DNA of 64,000 nucleotides from Rickettsiales bacterium (GTDB taxonomy: Bacteria > Pseudomonadota > Alphaproteobacteria > Rickettsiales > SXRF01): the NCBI GenBank assembly GCA_025464625.1, contig JAOAUZ010000002.1, forward strand, positions 62,001-126,000, in the 5' to 3' direction. The position numbers and the translations under genes are program-made. Below are positions 29,435-37,913 of this stretch, one piece after another. The notes below the pieces were generated by a model. The model was given only the letters and a program-made list of their open reading frames with translations. It did no database searches and had not been told where the DNA came from. Position 1 is the stretch's first letter. Every line of letters begins with the position of its first letter.

Positions 29435-30254
29435 TAAGATGCGCGTTTTACATATTGGTAATTTACTGAAACACATAGCTATGATCTTAAAATCAGAATG
29501 TTATATGCTTGCCAAGATATGCTGGTTTCCACTTTTTCTATTGTGTGTTTCTCCAGCTTTAATAAAATATTTGCAATTTATTGGCATAAGTCACGAGATA
29601 GTAAGCATAACAATAATCATCCTAAAAGCAATTATAGGCACAGTGATTATTGTAGGCGTTTTTAGATATTTACTTTCTGATTCACGTTTCAATCTCAACA
29701 AGATATACATTAGAAGAAACTCAGAAGCACCACCGATATTTACAATTAGTTTTTATCTACGAATTGATAAGTCAGTTATTCTTTTAGCGGTGTTTTTTGT
29801 AGTTTTACAAGTACTGTTAAGTCCTATGTACTTTTTTGTGTTCAAACTAATTGATAGATCTACTTTTGATATAGAGACCATTTCTAACATAAAAGTAGCA
29901 GAGTATGTGTGGAAAGTCATTTTATTATCTACTGCCTCGCAGCTATGCTTGGTTTTTCCTTACATAGCCACTTCTCAAAATATTACATGGCAGGCTATAA
30001 AGCAGAATGTAAAATCTCTTAATAGAAACAGAATTAGGGCTTTTATAATACAAGCATTTATTATGGTATGCTTTCTGACTACAATGTCATTAATAAACTC
30101 GTCGCTTAGTTTGTTTTATAACAGCCAAATTTCAGCCCATTATTATGGCAAGAATTTTGTTTATATTGTGGTCTGGTCAATTATGTTGCTTGCAATGACA
30201 ATTTTTTCTGCCACAGTTTTTAAGATTATTGGCGCAAGAGAAAACAGCACTTAA
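29424..30254 (+). CDS. Polytopic membrane protein of unknown function
   Basis: This 276-residue protein is not recognised. It has about six hydrophobic segments, for example ICWFPLFLLCVSPALI, VSITIIILKAIIGTVIIVGVF, ILLAVFFVVLQVLLSP and IVVWSIMLLAMTIFSATVF (each given in part). A charged loop (SRFNLNKIYIRRNSEAPP) lies between helices two and three. Start ATGs at 29424 (overlapping argB by 11 bases) and 29439 are both possible. It looks more AT-rich than argB before it and mlaE after it. A link to Mla transport is possible only from position. Confidence 0.65.
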   Translation: MTSSKMRVLHIGNLLKHIAMILKSECYMLAKICWFPLFLLCVSPALIKYLQFIGISHEIVSITIIILKAIIGTVIIVGVFRYLLSDSRFNLNKIYIRRNSEAPPIFTISFYLRIDKSVILLAVFFVVLQVLLSPMYFFVFKLIDRSTFDIETISNIKVAEYVWKVILLSTASQLCLVFPYIATSQNITWQAIKQNVKSLNRNRIRAFIIQAFIMVCFLTTMSLINSSLSLFYNSQISAHYYGKNFVYIVVWSIMLLAMTIFSATVFKIIGARENST

Positions 30255-30359
30255 GTTAATATATGAACAAATATTTTACCATAGACTACCTGCCTCATAA
30301 GCATTGGAAAAACCCAAAGAAAAGTTGCAAACCATATAAACTTCGTATAAAAGAATTTT

Positions 30360-31145
30360 ATGACAATTCCATTTACATTTTTAGCCTCAATCGGTCGGGT
30401 TTTTTTTGCTTTTCTTGAAGCAGTGGGACGGCTTACATTATTTGTGTGGGCAAGTGTTAGCAGTATTTTCCGCCCACCTTTTTATGGCAAAATGCTCCTC
30501 AAGCAAATCATTGAACTTGGTTATTACTCTCTGCCTGTAGTTGGCATGACAGCAATGTTTACTGGTGCTGCCCTTGCACTGCAAACCTATTCAGGATTTT
30601 CTCGTTTTAATGCTGAAAGCTCTGTTGCTATTGTTGTTGTTTTGGCTATCACCCGTGAGCTAGGGCCTGTAATGGCTGGGCTTATGGTTGCTGGGCGCAT
30701 TGGCGCGGCGTACGCAGCGGAAATTGGTACAATGCGCGTGACCGAACAGATTGACGCACTATCTACCTTATCCACCGATCCTCATAAATATTTAGTGCTA
30801 CCGCGTTTGCTGGCAGGGGTAATGATGTTGCCATTGCTGGTGGCAATCGGTGATATTATTGGTGTGTTTGGCGGTTATATGGTGTCCATCCATAATCTTG
30901 GCTTCTCACCTGGTCCATACCTAAAAAGCACCTTTGAATATCTGGAAAGTAAAGACGTTGTTTCTGGCCTGATTAAAGCCTCGGTGTTTGGGTTTATTAT
31001 CACACTCATGGGCTGCTATCATGGCTTCCATTCCAAAGGCGGAGCGCAAGGAGTGGGTGCAGCTACTACCCACGCCGTTGTATCGGCATCAATCCTAATT
31101 TTGCTCTCCAATTATGTCTTAACCGCGTTACTATTTGCGAAATAA
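30360..31145 (+). CDS. mlaE: Phospholipid transport permease MlaE
   Basis: This 261-residue inner-membrane permease has the MlaE/Ttg2B core: FTGAALALQTYSGFSRF, ITRELGPVMAGLMVAGRIGA (in part) and IGTMRVTEQIDAL. Four or five membrane helices are seen. It forms the membrane part of the MlaFEDB ABC complex that moves phospholipids between the inner membrane and periplasmic MlaC. mlaF follows one base after the stop. Confidence 0.94.
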   Translation: MTIPFTFLASIGRVFFAFLEAVGRLTLFVWASVSSIFRPPFYGKMLLKQIIELGYYSLPVVGMTAMFTGAALALQTYSGFSRFNAESSVAIVVVLAITRELGPVMAGLMVAGRIGAAYAAEIGTMRVTEQIDALSTLSTDPHKYLVLPRLLAGVMMLPLLVAIGDIIGVFGGYMVSIHNLGFSPGPYLKSTFEYLESKDVVSGLIKASVFGFIITLMGCYHGFHSKGGAQGVGAATTHAVVSASILILLSNYVLTALLFAK

Positions 31146-31146
31146 A

Positions 31147-31914
31147 ATGGCTATTCCAAAAATTGAACTCTCTGGTGTGTACAAAGCCTTTGGCAGCAAG
31201 AAGGTTCTTGATGGTATTGACCTAACAATAGATAAAGGTGAGTCACTGGTAGTTATAGGTGGCTCTGGCTCGGGTAAATCAGTGCTTATTAAATGTATTT
31301 TAGGTATAATTACTCCTGATAAGGGAAGCATCAAAATTGATGGTGTCGAAATAACCAAACTCTCGCGCTCTGATCGTCAACAGATAATGCGTAAATTTGG
31401 AATGCTGTTTCAAGGTGGTGCATTGTTTGACAGTTTACCTGTTTGGGAAAATATCAGCTTTGCACTGTTACAGAATAATGTTTTGGATAGAAATAAAGCG
31501 AAGGAACTAGCGATAGAAAAGCTGAAATCTGTCGGTTTATCTTCTGATGTTGCCAACTTGTCACCTTCCGAACTATCTGGTGGTATGCAAAAACGTGTTG
31601 CTCTTGCGCGTGCGATAGCGGCCAATCCAGAAATTATTTTCTTTGATGAGCCAACAACAGGTCTTGACCCGATAATGGCAGACGTAATCAACCAACTAAT
31701 CGTGAAATGCTCAAAAGAACTTGGTGCTACTACCCTTACCATTACCCACGACATGGCAAGTGTGCGCAGAATCGCCCACCGCGTCACAATGATATATCAG
31801 GGCAAACTTATCTGGCAAGGCAACGTAGGCGACATCGAACACAGCGGAAACGAATATGTTGACCAATTCATACATGGTCGCGCTGAAGGACCAATCACCG
31901 CAGCAATCCGCTAA
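31147..31914 (+). CDS. mlaF: Phospholipid transport ATPase MlaF
   Basis: This 255-residue ABC ATPase has Walker A GGSGSGKSVLI, Q-loop MLFQGGALFD, signature LSGGMQKRVALARA, Walker B IIFFDEPTTGLDP and the H-loop TITHD. QGGALFDSLPVWENI is characteristic of the MlaF branch. The ATG at 31147 is chosen; a TTG at 31135 would overlap mlaE. mlaD (MCE protein), usually the next gene, is missing; the next ORF is convergent. Confidence 0.95.
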   Translation: MAIPKIELSGVYKAFGSKKVLDGIDLTIDKGESLVVIGGSGSGKSVLIKCILGIITPDKGSIKIDGVEITKLSRSDRQQIMRKFGMLFQGGALFDSLPVWENISFALLQNNVLDRNKAKELAIEKLKSVGLSSDVANLSPSELSGGMQKRVALARAIAANPEIIFFDEPTTGLDPIMADVINQLIVKCSKELGATTLTITHDMASVRRIAHRVTMIYQGKLIWQGNVGDIEHSGNEYVDQFIHGRAEGPITAAIR

Positions 31915-31916
31915 CT

Positions 31917-32312
31917 CTATTCCTGAATTAAATCACCAGCATTAACTGGCGGAATACCAACAACAGAATCTTCTGACGCTGGCTCCATATTGCCAGAAGT
32001 GGTTTGCTTGCCGAGCGACATCGGATAAGGGGAATCATCAGCAACACCTACCTTATCAAACTCATCTTCTATTTGCTTCAGGTAAGCCTTCTTATCCAGC
32101 TTCGCTTTTGACAAATCAGCTTTATTTTTTATACCTAACGGTGTCCCATCAACATTGCTTGGGATACCATCTTCTGCTTGAGAGCTGAAGTCAGCATCAT
32201 CCTCAACACCTAAACCTGCTGCAACAACCCTTGAATTGCCTTTTTCAGCAGCAAAAACAGGAACAGCTACAGAACAAAAGACCAAAGCAACAGTAACCCT
32301 CAATAATCCCAT
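31917..32312 (-). CDS. Secreted paralogue of the EF-hand protein, EF-hand loop lost
   Basis: From the ATG at 32312 this gives 131 residues with a signal peptide (MGLLRVTVALVFCSVAVPVF, then A). The open frame reaches 32369, but those extra 19 residues would precede the signal. It aligns with the next gene: LDKKAYLKQIEDEFDK matches LDRKSYMKQLEEAFDK, and both end GIPPVNAGDLIQ plus one charged residue. Where the sister has a canonical calcium-binding loop, this one reads VGVADDSPYPMS, which lacks most ligands. It is presumably periplasmic or extracellular, with unknown function. It ends 2 bases from mlaF (convergent). Confidence 0.7.
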   Translation of the reverse strand: MGLLRVTVALVFCSVAVPVFAAEKGNSRVVAAGLGVEDDADFSSQAEDGIPSNVDGTPLGIKNKADLSKAKLDKKAYLKQIEDEFDKVGVADDSPYPMSLGKQTTSGNMEPASEDSVVGIPPVNAGDLIQE

Positions 32313-32346
32313 AACCGCGCCAAGTTTAATATATACAAAAACACCC

Positions 32347-32362
32347 CTACGCATTCGCGTAG
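32347..32362 (-). terminator. Short hairpin between the paralogue pair
   Basis: On the minus strand, ctacgc and gcgtag pair around a 4-base loop, followed after a few G by five T. It could be a weak terminator of the EF-hand gene or a leader hairpin of the second paralogue. Confidence 0.4.
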
Positions 32363-32398
32363 AGAACACTAATAACGCATAAAGCCCGTCTTAGAAAG

Positions 32399-32869
32399 CT
32401 ATTTTTGTATCAAATCACCCGCATTAACTGGTGGAATACCAACAGAGCCATCAGACGCTGGCTTTGCTGCTGGACGAGCAGGAACCGATTGCTTGCTGAG
32501 TGGCATCGTATCTGAGATATCCTCATCAAATTGCTCACGAGCCCCAGCATTCCTACCCTGCCCCATCTCTTTAGTGTCAAGCGTGCCGTCACCATTAGCA
32601 TCCATTTTATCAAACGCTTCTTCCAACTGCTTCATGTATGATTTTCTATCTAATTTTACCTTAGACATATCAGTCGGAGCCTCAGAATCGAAAGATATGC
32701 CGTCAACGGTTTTCATGCCTTTTTCTTCTGGTTTAGCAGGCGCTTTGTTATCCACTCTAACACCAACACCCTTAGCAATTACCTTAGATTTAGTAGCATC
32801 TTCAGCAAACGCTGGAGTGGACAATGAACAGATACAAACCAAAGCAACACCAATCTTCAATGAACGCAT
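32399..32869 (-). CDS. Secreted single EF-hand protein
   Basis: This 156-residue protein starts at the ATG at 32869, with a gggggg-rich Shine-Dalgarno region 6-11 bases before it. The signal peptide ends STPAFA (about residue 22). One canonical EF-hand loop, DANGDGTLDTKE, follows the helix YMKQLEEAFDKM; all calcium-ligand positions (1, 3, 5, 7, 9, 12) are filled. The C-terminal tail GIPPVNAGDLIQK is shared with the downstream paralogue. It probably binds calcium in the periplasm or outside the cell. I do not recognise a named family. Confidence 0.78.
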   Translation of the reverse strand: MRSLKIGVALVCICSLSTPAFAEDATKSKVIAKGVGVRVDNKAPAKPEEKGMKTVDGISFDSEAPTDMSKVKLDRKSYMKQLEEAFDKMDANGDGTLDTKEMGQGRNAGAREQFDEDISDTMPLSKQSVPARPAAKPASDGSVGIPPVNAGDLIQK

Positions 32870-32930
32870 AACACCCCCCAAATTTATATTTTTTACTATT
32901 CACCAATATTGTTAATAAAAATAACATTAT

Positions 32931-33287
32931 TTAAGGTAATAATCTACCAAGTTTTTTACCGCCAACAATATGAACATGAAAATGCGCAACACTCTGCGAT
33001 GCATCAGCACCATGGTTGCTAATTATACGATAGCCATTCTCTGGTAAATCAAGCATTTCCGCCACTTTCTGTACAGTAGCAAAAAACCCTCTCATAAAAT
33101 CGGCTGCAGCGGTTTTAGCAAAATCATCAAACGATACGCAATCGACCTTAGGAACAACTAAGACATGGACTGGGGCTTCAGGGGCAATATCATGAAAAGC
33201 AAGGGCAAATTCGTTCTCAAACACTTTTTTGCAGGGTATTTCCCCGCGCAATATTTTGGCAAATATATTATTTGAGTCATAAGCCAT
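32931..33287 (-). CDS. hinT: HIT-family nucleotide hydrolase (HinT-like)
   Basis: This 118-residue protein has the histidine triad HFHVHIVGG near the C-terminus and the N-terminal NIFAKILRGEIPCKKV of the family. HinT-type proteins hydrolyse purine nucleoside phosphoramidates such as AMP-lysine. It is 5 bases downstream of the nitroreductase-like gene, in the run that begins with hisB. An alphaproteobacterial HIT gene near hisE is a common arrangement. Confidence 0.93.
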   Translation of the reverse strand: MAYDSNNIFAKILRGEIPCKKVFENEFALAFHDIAPEAPVHVLVVPKVDCVSFDDFAKTAAADFMRGFFATVQKVAEMLDLPENGYRIISNHGADASQSVAHFHVHIVGGKKLGRLLP

Positions 33288-33292
33288 CGTTT

Positions 33293-33880
33293 TTACTCAA
33301 TTTTACAAACTTCATCAAAAGCAAATCTAGGGCTGCGTGGGTGTAGTTTTGAGGCATCTCCATAACCCAAATTGCAAATAAAATTGGATTTTATATTTAG
33401 CCCAGCAAAAAATAGCTCGTCAATTTTGGCATTGTCAAAACCAGACATTGGGCCACAATCAAGCCCCAATGCCCGCGCAGCAAGCATAAAATATGCACCT
33501 TGCAGTGAAGAACTACGAAAAGCTGTGGACTCAATTAGTGACTTATTACCTACAAACCAACTGCGTGCATCAGTATGTGGGAATAAAAACGGGAGTTTTT
33601 CGTAAAACTCTATATCATGCCCGATAATCGCGGTTACTGGTGCTGCCATAGTTTTTGCAATGTTGCCTTCAGCAAGTGCTGATTTTAGTTTTTCTTTGGC
33701 AGCTTTGGAGGTAACAAATACTACACGCATCGGCGAACAATTAGCAGAAGTTGCCCCCATTTTGGCAAGATCATAAACCTGTTTAAGTAAATCGTTTGAC
33801 ACTGGCTTATCAAGCCACGCGCTATGGGTGCGAGCATTCCGAAATAATATATCAAGACTTCTATCGTCGAGTGCGCTCAC
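33293..33880 (-). CDS. Nitroreductase-family protein, RutE/HadB-like
   Basis: This 195-residue flavoprotein-like sequence begins [19 protein letters not shown], typical of the RutE (malonic semialdehyde reductase) branch. It continues with [38 protein letters not shown] and [16 protein letters not shown]. It probably binds FMN and uses NAD(P)H to reduce a small carbonyl or enone; the substrate here is not known. No rut genes are present. It overlaps hisE by four bases, so it is co-transcribed with the his genes. Confidence 0.85.
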   Translation of the reverse strand: MSALDDRSLDILFRNARTHSAWLDKPVSNDLLKQVYDLAKMGATSANCSPMRVVFVTSKAAKEKLKSALAEGNIAKTMAAPVTAIIGHDIEFYEKLPFLFPHTDARSWFVGNKSLIESTAFRSSSLQGAYFMLAARALGLDCGPMSGFDNAKIDELFFAGLNIKSNFICNLGYGDASKLHPRSPRFAFDEVCKIE

Positions 33881-34209
33881 TGGTTTTTTCCTTTTAGTTT
33901 ACGACTGGCTTTTTCGTCTAACCCAGAAATCCCTTCGCGACGTTCTAACTCTGCCATTACTTCACTTACTTTAATATCTCCATCAGCGAGCAACAACAGT
34001 AAATGAAATAACAAATCCGCACTTTCATTAATTACTCCAGCACGGTCCTTTTCCACTGCGGCGATTACAGTCTCCACCGCTTCTTCACCGAGCTTTTGGG
34101 CTATTTTTGCTGTGCCTTGTTTCAGGCGTTTTGCAATATAGGAGGTTTCAGGATCAGCCCCGCGCCGTTCCAAAACCACTTTATATAATCTTTCTAATAC
34201 ATCGCTCAT
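33877..34209 (-). CDS. hisE: Phosphoribosyl-ATP pyrophosphatase
   Basis: This 110-residue MazG-like enzyme removes pyrophosphate from phosphoribosyl-ATP, the second step of histidine synthesis. [21 protein letters not shown] and [15 protein letters not shown] (with the metal-binding Glu and Asp) identify it. It is a stand-alone HisE, not fused to HisI; hisI is not in the window. Confidence 0.95.
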   Translation of the reverse strand: MSDVLERLYKVVLERRGADPETSYIAKRLKQGTAKIAQKLGEEAVETVIAAVEKDRAGVINESADLLFHLLLLLADGDIKVSEVMAELERREGISGLDEKASRKLKGKNQ

Positions 34210-34211
34210 GC

Positions 34212-34970
34212 TTATGCTCTTACTGGAATTCCATTTGCTTGCATAGATTTTTTTACCTGCTCAATGCTAAATGTTCCAAAGTGAAAAACTGAAGCAGCCA
34301 GCACCGCATCCGCTTTTCCTTCTGTTACAGCTTGCGCAAAATGCTCCAACGTCCCTATTCCCCCTGAAGCGATTACAGGAACACTAACCGCCTGTGAAAC
34401 CGCGCGAGTTAGCTCCAAATTTATACCTTGCCTTGTGCCATCCCTATCCATTGAGGTGAGGAGTATTTCACCAGCTCCGAGCTGCACCATTTTTTTTGCC
34501 CATTCTACTGCGTCAAGCCCTGTGGCATTGCGCCCACCATGGGTGAATACTTCAAATTTTCCAGTCCCAACCTGCTTAGCGTCTATCGCCACCACAATAC
34601 ATTGCGAGCCAAATTTTGCTGCTGCCTGTGCCACAAATTCAGGATTTTTTACCGCTTCGGTGTTGATAGAGACTTTATCTGCTCCTGCAAGTAGTAAATT
34701 CCGAATATCATCAAGTGTGCGCACACCACCACCAACAGTAAGCGGCATAAAACATTGCTCGGCAACGCGTGAAATTACATCGTATAATATCCCGCGATTA
34801 TCACTGCTTGCGGTTATATCCAAAAAACACAGTTCATCCGCACCCTGCGCATCATAAAGTTTTGCCTGTTCCACAGGGTCGCCAGCGTCAACTAGCTCCA
34901 CAAAATTCACGCCCTTAACCACACGACCATCTTTAACATCTAAACAAGGTATAATACGGGTTTTCAGCAT
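34212..34970 (-). CDS. hisF: Imidazole glycerol phosphate synthase, cyclase subunit
   Basis: This 252-residue TIM-barrel protein starts [20 protein letters not shown] and has [23 protein letters not shown] and [11 protein letters not shown]. The catalytic Asp residues fall in CLDV and SMDRDG. With HisH it converts PRFAR and ammonia to imidazole glycerol phosphate and AICAR. It overlaps hisA by 7 bases. Confidence 0.97.
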   Translation of the reverse strand: MLKTRIIPCLDVKDGRVVKGVNFVELVDAGDPVEQAKLYDAQGADELCFLDITASSDNRGILYDVISRVAEQCFMPLTVGGGVRTLDDIRNLLLAGADKVSINTEAVKNPEFVAQAAAKFGSQCIVVAIDAKQVGTGKFEVFTHGGRNATGLDAVEWAKKMVQLGAGEILLTSMDRDGTRQGINLELTRAVSQAVSVPVIASGGIGTLEHFAQAVTEGKADAVLAASVFHFGTFSIEQVKKSMQANGIPVRA

Positions 34971-35683
34971 ATTTTAAGTACTTCCTTAGCATTAATCGCG
35001 CCATCATAAAGTGCGCGACCAATGATAACTCCTTCAATGCCTGAAGTTGCAGCTGCTTTATAGTTTTTTATGTCCTCTATGCTGCTAACACCACCAGAGG
35101 CAATAACAGGCGTGGTGATTGACTGCGCTAACGTAACAGTTTCTACAACATTTGCGCCCTGCATTGCTCCATCACGGTTAATATCCGTGTAAATAATGGC
35201 AGCAACGCCAGCATCTTCAAAACGTTTAGCAAGTTCTGTCGCCTGCATATCAGAAACATCCGCCCAACCAGAGACTGCAACTTTTCCACCAACAGCATCA
35301 ATGCCAACAGCGATTTGCCCTGGGAAAATGCGACAGGCTTCTTTAACCAGAACAGGATTTTTAAGAGCAGCAGTACCCAAAATAACCCGCGCGACACCAG
35401 CCGTAATCCATGTGTCAATCATTTCCAATGTGCGGATGCCACCACCAAGCTGCACCTGCATTTTCACCCGCGCTAAAATTGCTTTCACCGCTCCTGCATT
35501 TACAGGTTTTCCTTCAAACGCACCGTTCAAATCCACAATATGCAACCATGAGAATCCGTCATTTTCAAAAGCAGCAGCTTGGTCAGATGGTGAATTATCA
35601 AACACTGTTGCCTTGTCCATGTCACCACGCAACAGGCGAACACAAGCTCCATCTTTAAGATCAATTGCGGGGTATAAAATCAT
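34964..35683 (-). CDS. hisA: Phosphoribosylformimino-AICAR-P isomerase
   Basis: This 239-residue TIM-barrel isomerase starts [20 protein letters not shown] and has [24 protein letters not shown] and [11 protein letters not shown]. The catalytic Asp residues lie in AIDLKDG and TDINRDG. It opens the ribose of ProFAR to give PRFAR for HisH/HisF. It is followed by hisF with a 7-base overlap. Confidence 0.97.
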   Translation of the reverse strand: MILYPAIDLKDGACVRLLRGDMDKATVFDNSPSDQAAAFENDGFSWLHIVDLNGAFEGKPVNAGAVKAILARVKMQVQLGGGIRTLEMIDTWITAGVARVILGTAALKNPVLVKEACRIFPGQIAVGIDAVGGKVAVSGWADVSDMQATELAKRFEDAGVAAIIYTDINRDGAMQGANVVETVTLAQSITTPVIASGGVSSIEDIKNYKAAATSGIEGVIIGRALYDGAINAKEVLKIC

Positions 35684-35700
35684 ATCGCTCTCGTAATAAA

Positions 35701-36234
35701 TTAAATTAAAGAAGTAAGTGGATCAACATTTTTGTAATAAAAACGTCCCGCTATCATCTGGGCATTCACCAGCTCATAATAAGGCAGCCTGCCCCATTGC
35801 ACATAGCCGTGATCTTCATAAAGTTTTATGGCTTTTTCTTGTGTTTCACGCACACTAAGTCTTATAAGCGAAAATCCCTGCGCCCGCGCCTCACGTTCTG
35901 CCGATTCTAATAACATCTTTGCCAGACCATGCCCACGCGCCCATGGCGCAACAAAATGCGCTTCCATTGATGCACAAAATGATGAGGTTTCTTTGCTTAA
36001 CCCCGGTTTTACCAATTGAACACTGCCCGCGAGTGAACCATCCACCCGTCCAACGAATAATACACGGTCTGGCACAACCAAAACTCCCCGCCAGTATAAT
36101 TCCAACACGTCAATACCTGGTGGAAGAACCCAGTTAAAACCAATGCCATCACGAATAGCATCTTCAGTAGCGATGCAGAGTTCTTCCAAATCAGCATGAC
36201 GAAATTCAGTTATACGTTCAATACGAGCAGCCAT
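35701..36234 (-). CDS. GNAT-family N-acetyltransferase
   Basis: This 177-residue protein has the GNAT fold, with the acetyl-CoA-binding loop in [15 protein letters not shown] (R-x-x-G-x-A like) and the late strand/helix [23 protein letters not shown]. The acceptor is not known. It sits inside the his operon, one base after hisH and 17 bases before hisA. A GNAT gene in this position is seen in some alphaproteobacterial his operons; a link to histidine is not established. Confidence 0.82.
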   Translation of the reverse strand: MAARIERITEFRHADLEELCIATEDAIRDGIGFNWVLPPGIDVLELYWRGVLVVPDRVLFVGRVDGSLAGSVQLVKPGLSKETSSFCASMEAHFVAPWARGHGLAKMLLESAEREARAQGFSLIRLSVRETQEKAIKLYEDHGYVQWGRLPYYELVNAQMIAGRFYYKNVDPLTSLI

Positions 36235-36235
36235 T

Positions 36236-36850
36236 CTACAACCCTACAAAATTTTCAATTATCCGCAAACCAGTTTTCTGGCTCTTTTCGGGATGGAATT
36301 GTGTACCAAAAATATTATCTTTTCCAACTATCGCGGTAATATCGCCACCATATTCAGTTGTTGCCAGTAGCTGGGAATTATCAGCAAGTTTTGCATGATA
36401 ACTATGCACGAAATAGGCATGTTCACCATCATTTATGCCCATAAGCAGAGGAGAGTTTTGTTTTATCTGTAAATTATTCCAGCCCATATGTGGAATTTTA
36501 AGAGTAGATGAAGTAATAGGTACAACATCACCTGATAACCAGCCCATTCCTTTATGGATTCCGAGTTCATAACCATTTTCGAAAAGCATCTGCATTCCCA
36601 CGCACACACCTAAAAACCATTTCTTATTTTCTATAACCTGCCTGCGTAAATTATCCAGCATATCAGGAATTGCACTAAGCCCTGCCATGCAATCAGCAAA
36701 CGCCCCTACCCCTGGTAAAACTATATGGCTGGCACTATTCAGTGAGCTCACATCGGCACTAACTTTTACATTTGACGAAACCCGCTCAAAAGCCTTCGCC
36801 ACCGAACGTAAATTCCCTGAACCATAATCAATAATAACGATTGATGTCAT
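36236..36850 (-). CDS. hisH: Imidazole glycerol phosphate synthase, glutaminase subunit
   Basis: This 204-residue class I amidotransferase has VIIDYGSGNLRSV, the nucleophile elbow GVCVGMQMLF, MGWNNL, HSYHA and the FGTQFHPEKS motif with the catalytic His and Glu. It releases ammonia from glutamine for HisF. It lies between DUF2628 and the GNAT gene. Confidence 0.97.
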   Translation of the reverse strand: MTSIVIIDYGSGNLRSVAKAFERVSSNVKVSADVSSLNSASHIVLPGVGAFADCMAGLSAIPDMLDNLRRQVIENKKWFLGVCVGMQMLFENGYELGIHKGMGWLSGDVVPITSSTLKIPHMGWNNLQIKQNSPLLMGINDGEHAYFVHSYHAKLADNSQLLATTEYGGDITAIVGKDNIFGTQFHPEKSQKTGLRIIENFVGL

Positions 36851-36856
36851 CAGACC

Positions 36857-37249
36857 CTATACTGCCAACACGCGATCAAAATAACGTTGCTGCGCGCGCA
36901 GAGAATTATCACTTACTACAATATCCGACATGATATAACCACGACGGGAAAGATTTGCGCGCAACCAGTCATTTGCCCAATAGCCAACTACCAAGTTAAA
37001 TGCAACTTGTAATATTGCCACGCTCCTAATATCCAACAATTGCAAATCTTCTGCTGCTCCCAAGAAGCCAATGACTATTACCATCCAAAATGCTACCCGC
37101 CACATACGATGATACAATGCCCATAATACTCCAAAAAAGAATGCAAAAATATTAAATCCCTCACGCACAAAGACAGCACTTTCATTAGCATGAGTTTTTG
37201 AAAAATTAATATGCACAGTGTAAATCTGCGTTCTTGGGAAAAATATCAT
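36857..37249 (-). CDS. DUF2628-type membrane protein of the his operon
   Basis: This 130-residue protein has an aromatic-rich core FVREGFNIFAFFFGVLWALYHRMW and two or three membrane helices (WALYHRMWRVAFWMVIVIGFL and VAILQVAFNLVVGYWA). This pattern is typical of DUF2628, found between hisB and hisH in alphaproteobacteria. Its function is unknown. It overlaps the hisB stop by one base and precedes hisH by 6 bases. Confidence 0.85.
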   Translation of the reverse strand: MIFFPRTQIYTVHINFSKTHANESAVFVREGFNIFAFFFGVLWALYHRMWRVAFWMVIVIGFLGAAEDLQLLDIRSVAILQVAFNLVVGYWANDWLRANLSRRGYIMSDIVVSDNSLRAQQRYFDRVLAV

Positions 37250-37848
37250 TACAAGCTTCCTCCAAGTGTCCCTTTGGTTGACGGTATATCATCGGCTTTG
37301 CGCGGGTCAATTCCTACTGCCACGCGCAGCGATCTCGCCAGTGCCTTATAACATGATTCCACTATGTGATGATTATTCACACCATATTCATTCTGCACAT
37401 GCAAAGTCGCTCCCGCAGCAAAAGCAAATGCCTGAAACCACTCGCGGAATAATTCCGTATCCATATCACCAAGTTTTGGCTTGGAAAATTCAACATTCCA
37501 CACAAAATATGGCCGTCCCGATAAATCAATTGCTACATGCGACAAAGTTTCATCCATAGGGATGGTTGCATTGCCATAGCGCACTATACCTCTACGATCG
37601 CCAAGAGCTTTTGCCACAGCTTCACCAATAGCAATTCCTGTGTCTTCAGTAGTGTGATGAGAATCAATATGTAAATCGCCTTTAGCAACAAGTTTCAAAT
37701 CAATCAGGCTATGGCGTGAAAGCTGCTCCAGCATATGATCTAAAAAACCAATGCCTGTTGATATTTCATATTTCCCCGTGCCATCTAGGTTAAGCTCAAC
37801 GCTCACCTGAGTTTCTTTGGTTTTACGCTCGTGTTTAGAAGTCCGCAT
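37249..37848 (-). CDS. hisB: Imidazoleglycerol-phosphate dehydratase
   Basis: This 199-residue monofunctional HisB has the metal-binding motifs [16 protein letters not shown] and [18 protein letters not shown], plus [16 protein letters not shown]. It dehydrates imidazole glycerol phosphate to imidazole acetol phosphate. It is the first gene of the his cluster here; the [13 protein letters not shown] start matches the family. Its Shine-Dalgarno (gaggga) lies inside the hairpin at 37853-37886. Confidence 0.97.
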   Translation of the reverse strand: MRTSKHERKTKETQVSVELNLDGTGKYEISTGIGFLDHMLEQLSRHSLIDLKLVAKGDLHIDSHHTTEDTGIAIGEAVAKALGDRRGIVRYGNATIPMDETLSHVAIDLSGRPYFVWNVEFSKPKLGDMDTELFREWFQAFAFAAGATLHVQNEYGVNNHHIVESCYKALARSLRVAVGIDPRKADDIPSTKGTLGGSL

Positions 37849-37852
37849 TAAA

Positions 37853-37886
37853 AAAATCCCTCAAATATTTATATTTGAGGGATTTT
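37853..37886 (-). terminator. Strong hairpin with T-run between barrel gene and hisB
   Basis: Perfect 15-bp arms, 37853-37867 and 37872-37886, close a 4-base loop. On the minus strand the stem is followed by more T, so it looks like a rho-independent terminator for the iron operon (barrel gene stop at 37914). The T-run ends next to the hisB ATG at 37848, and the 3' arm contains the hisB Shine-Dalgarno gaggga. Confidence 0.8.
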
Positions 37887-37909
37887 AGCAGAGTTATGCT
37901 CAATTACAA
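37882..37909 (-). promoter_or_regulatory. Putative his operon promoter overlapping the hairpin
   Basis: On the minus strand, ttgtaa (-35; 37904-37909), a 16-base spacer and taaaat (-10; 37882-37887) would start RNA near 37875, inside the first arm of the hairpin. Most of that arm would then be missing, leaving the hisB Shine-Dalgarno unpaired. Confidence 0.45.
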
Positions 37910-37913
37910 GCAC

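Noticed and set aside
30263-30418. Possible 51-residue ORF in the spacer before mlaE
   Set aside because: It overlaps mlaE in another frame, has no clear ribosome site and a composition unlike a protein.
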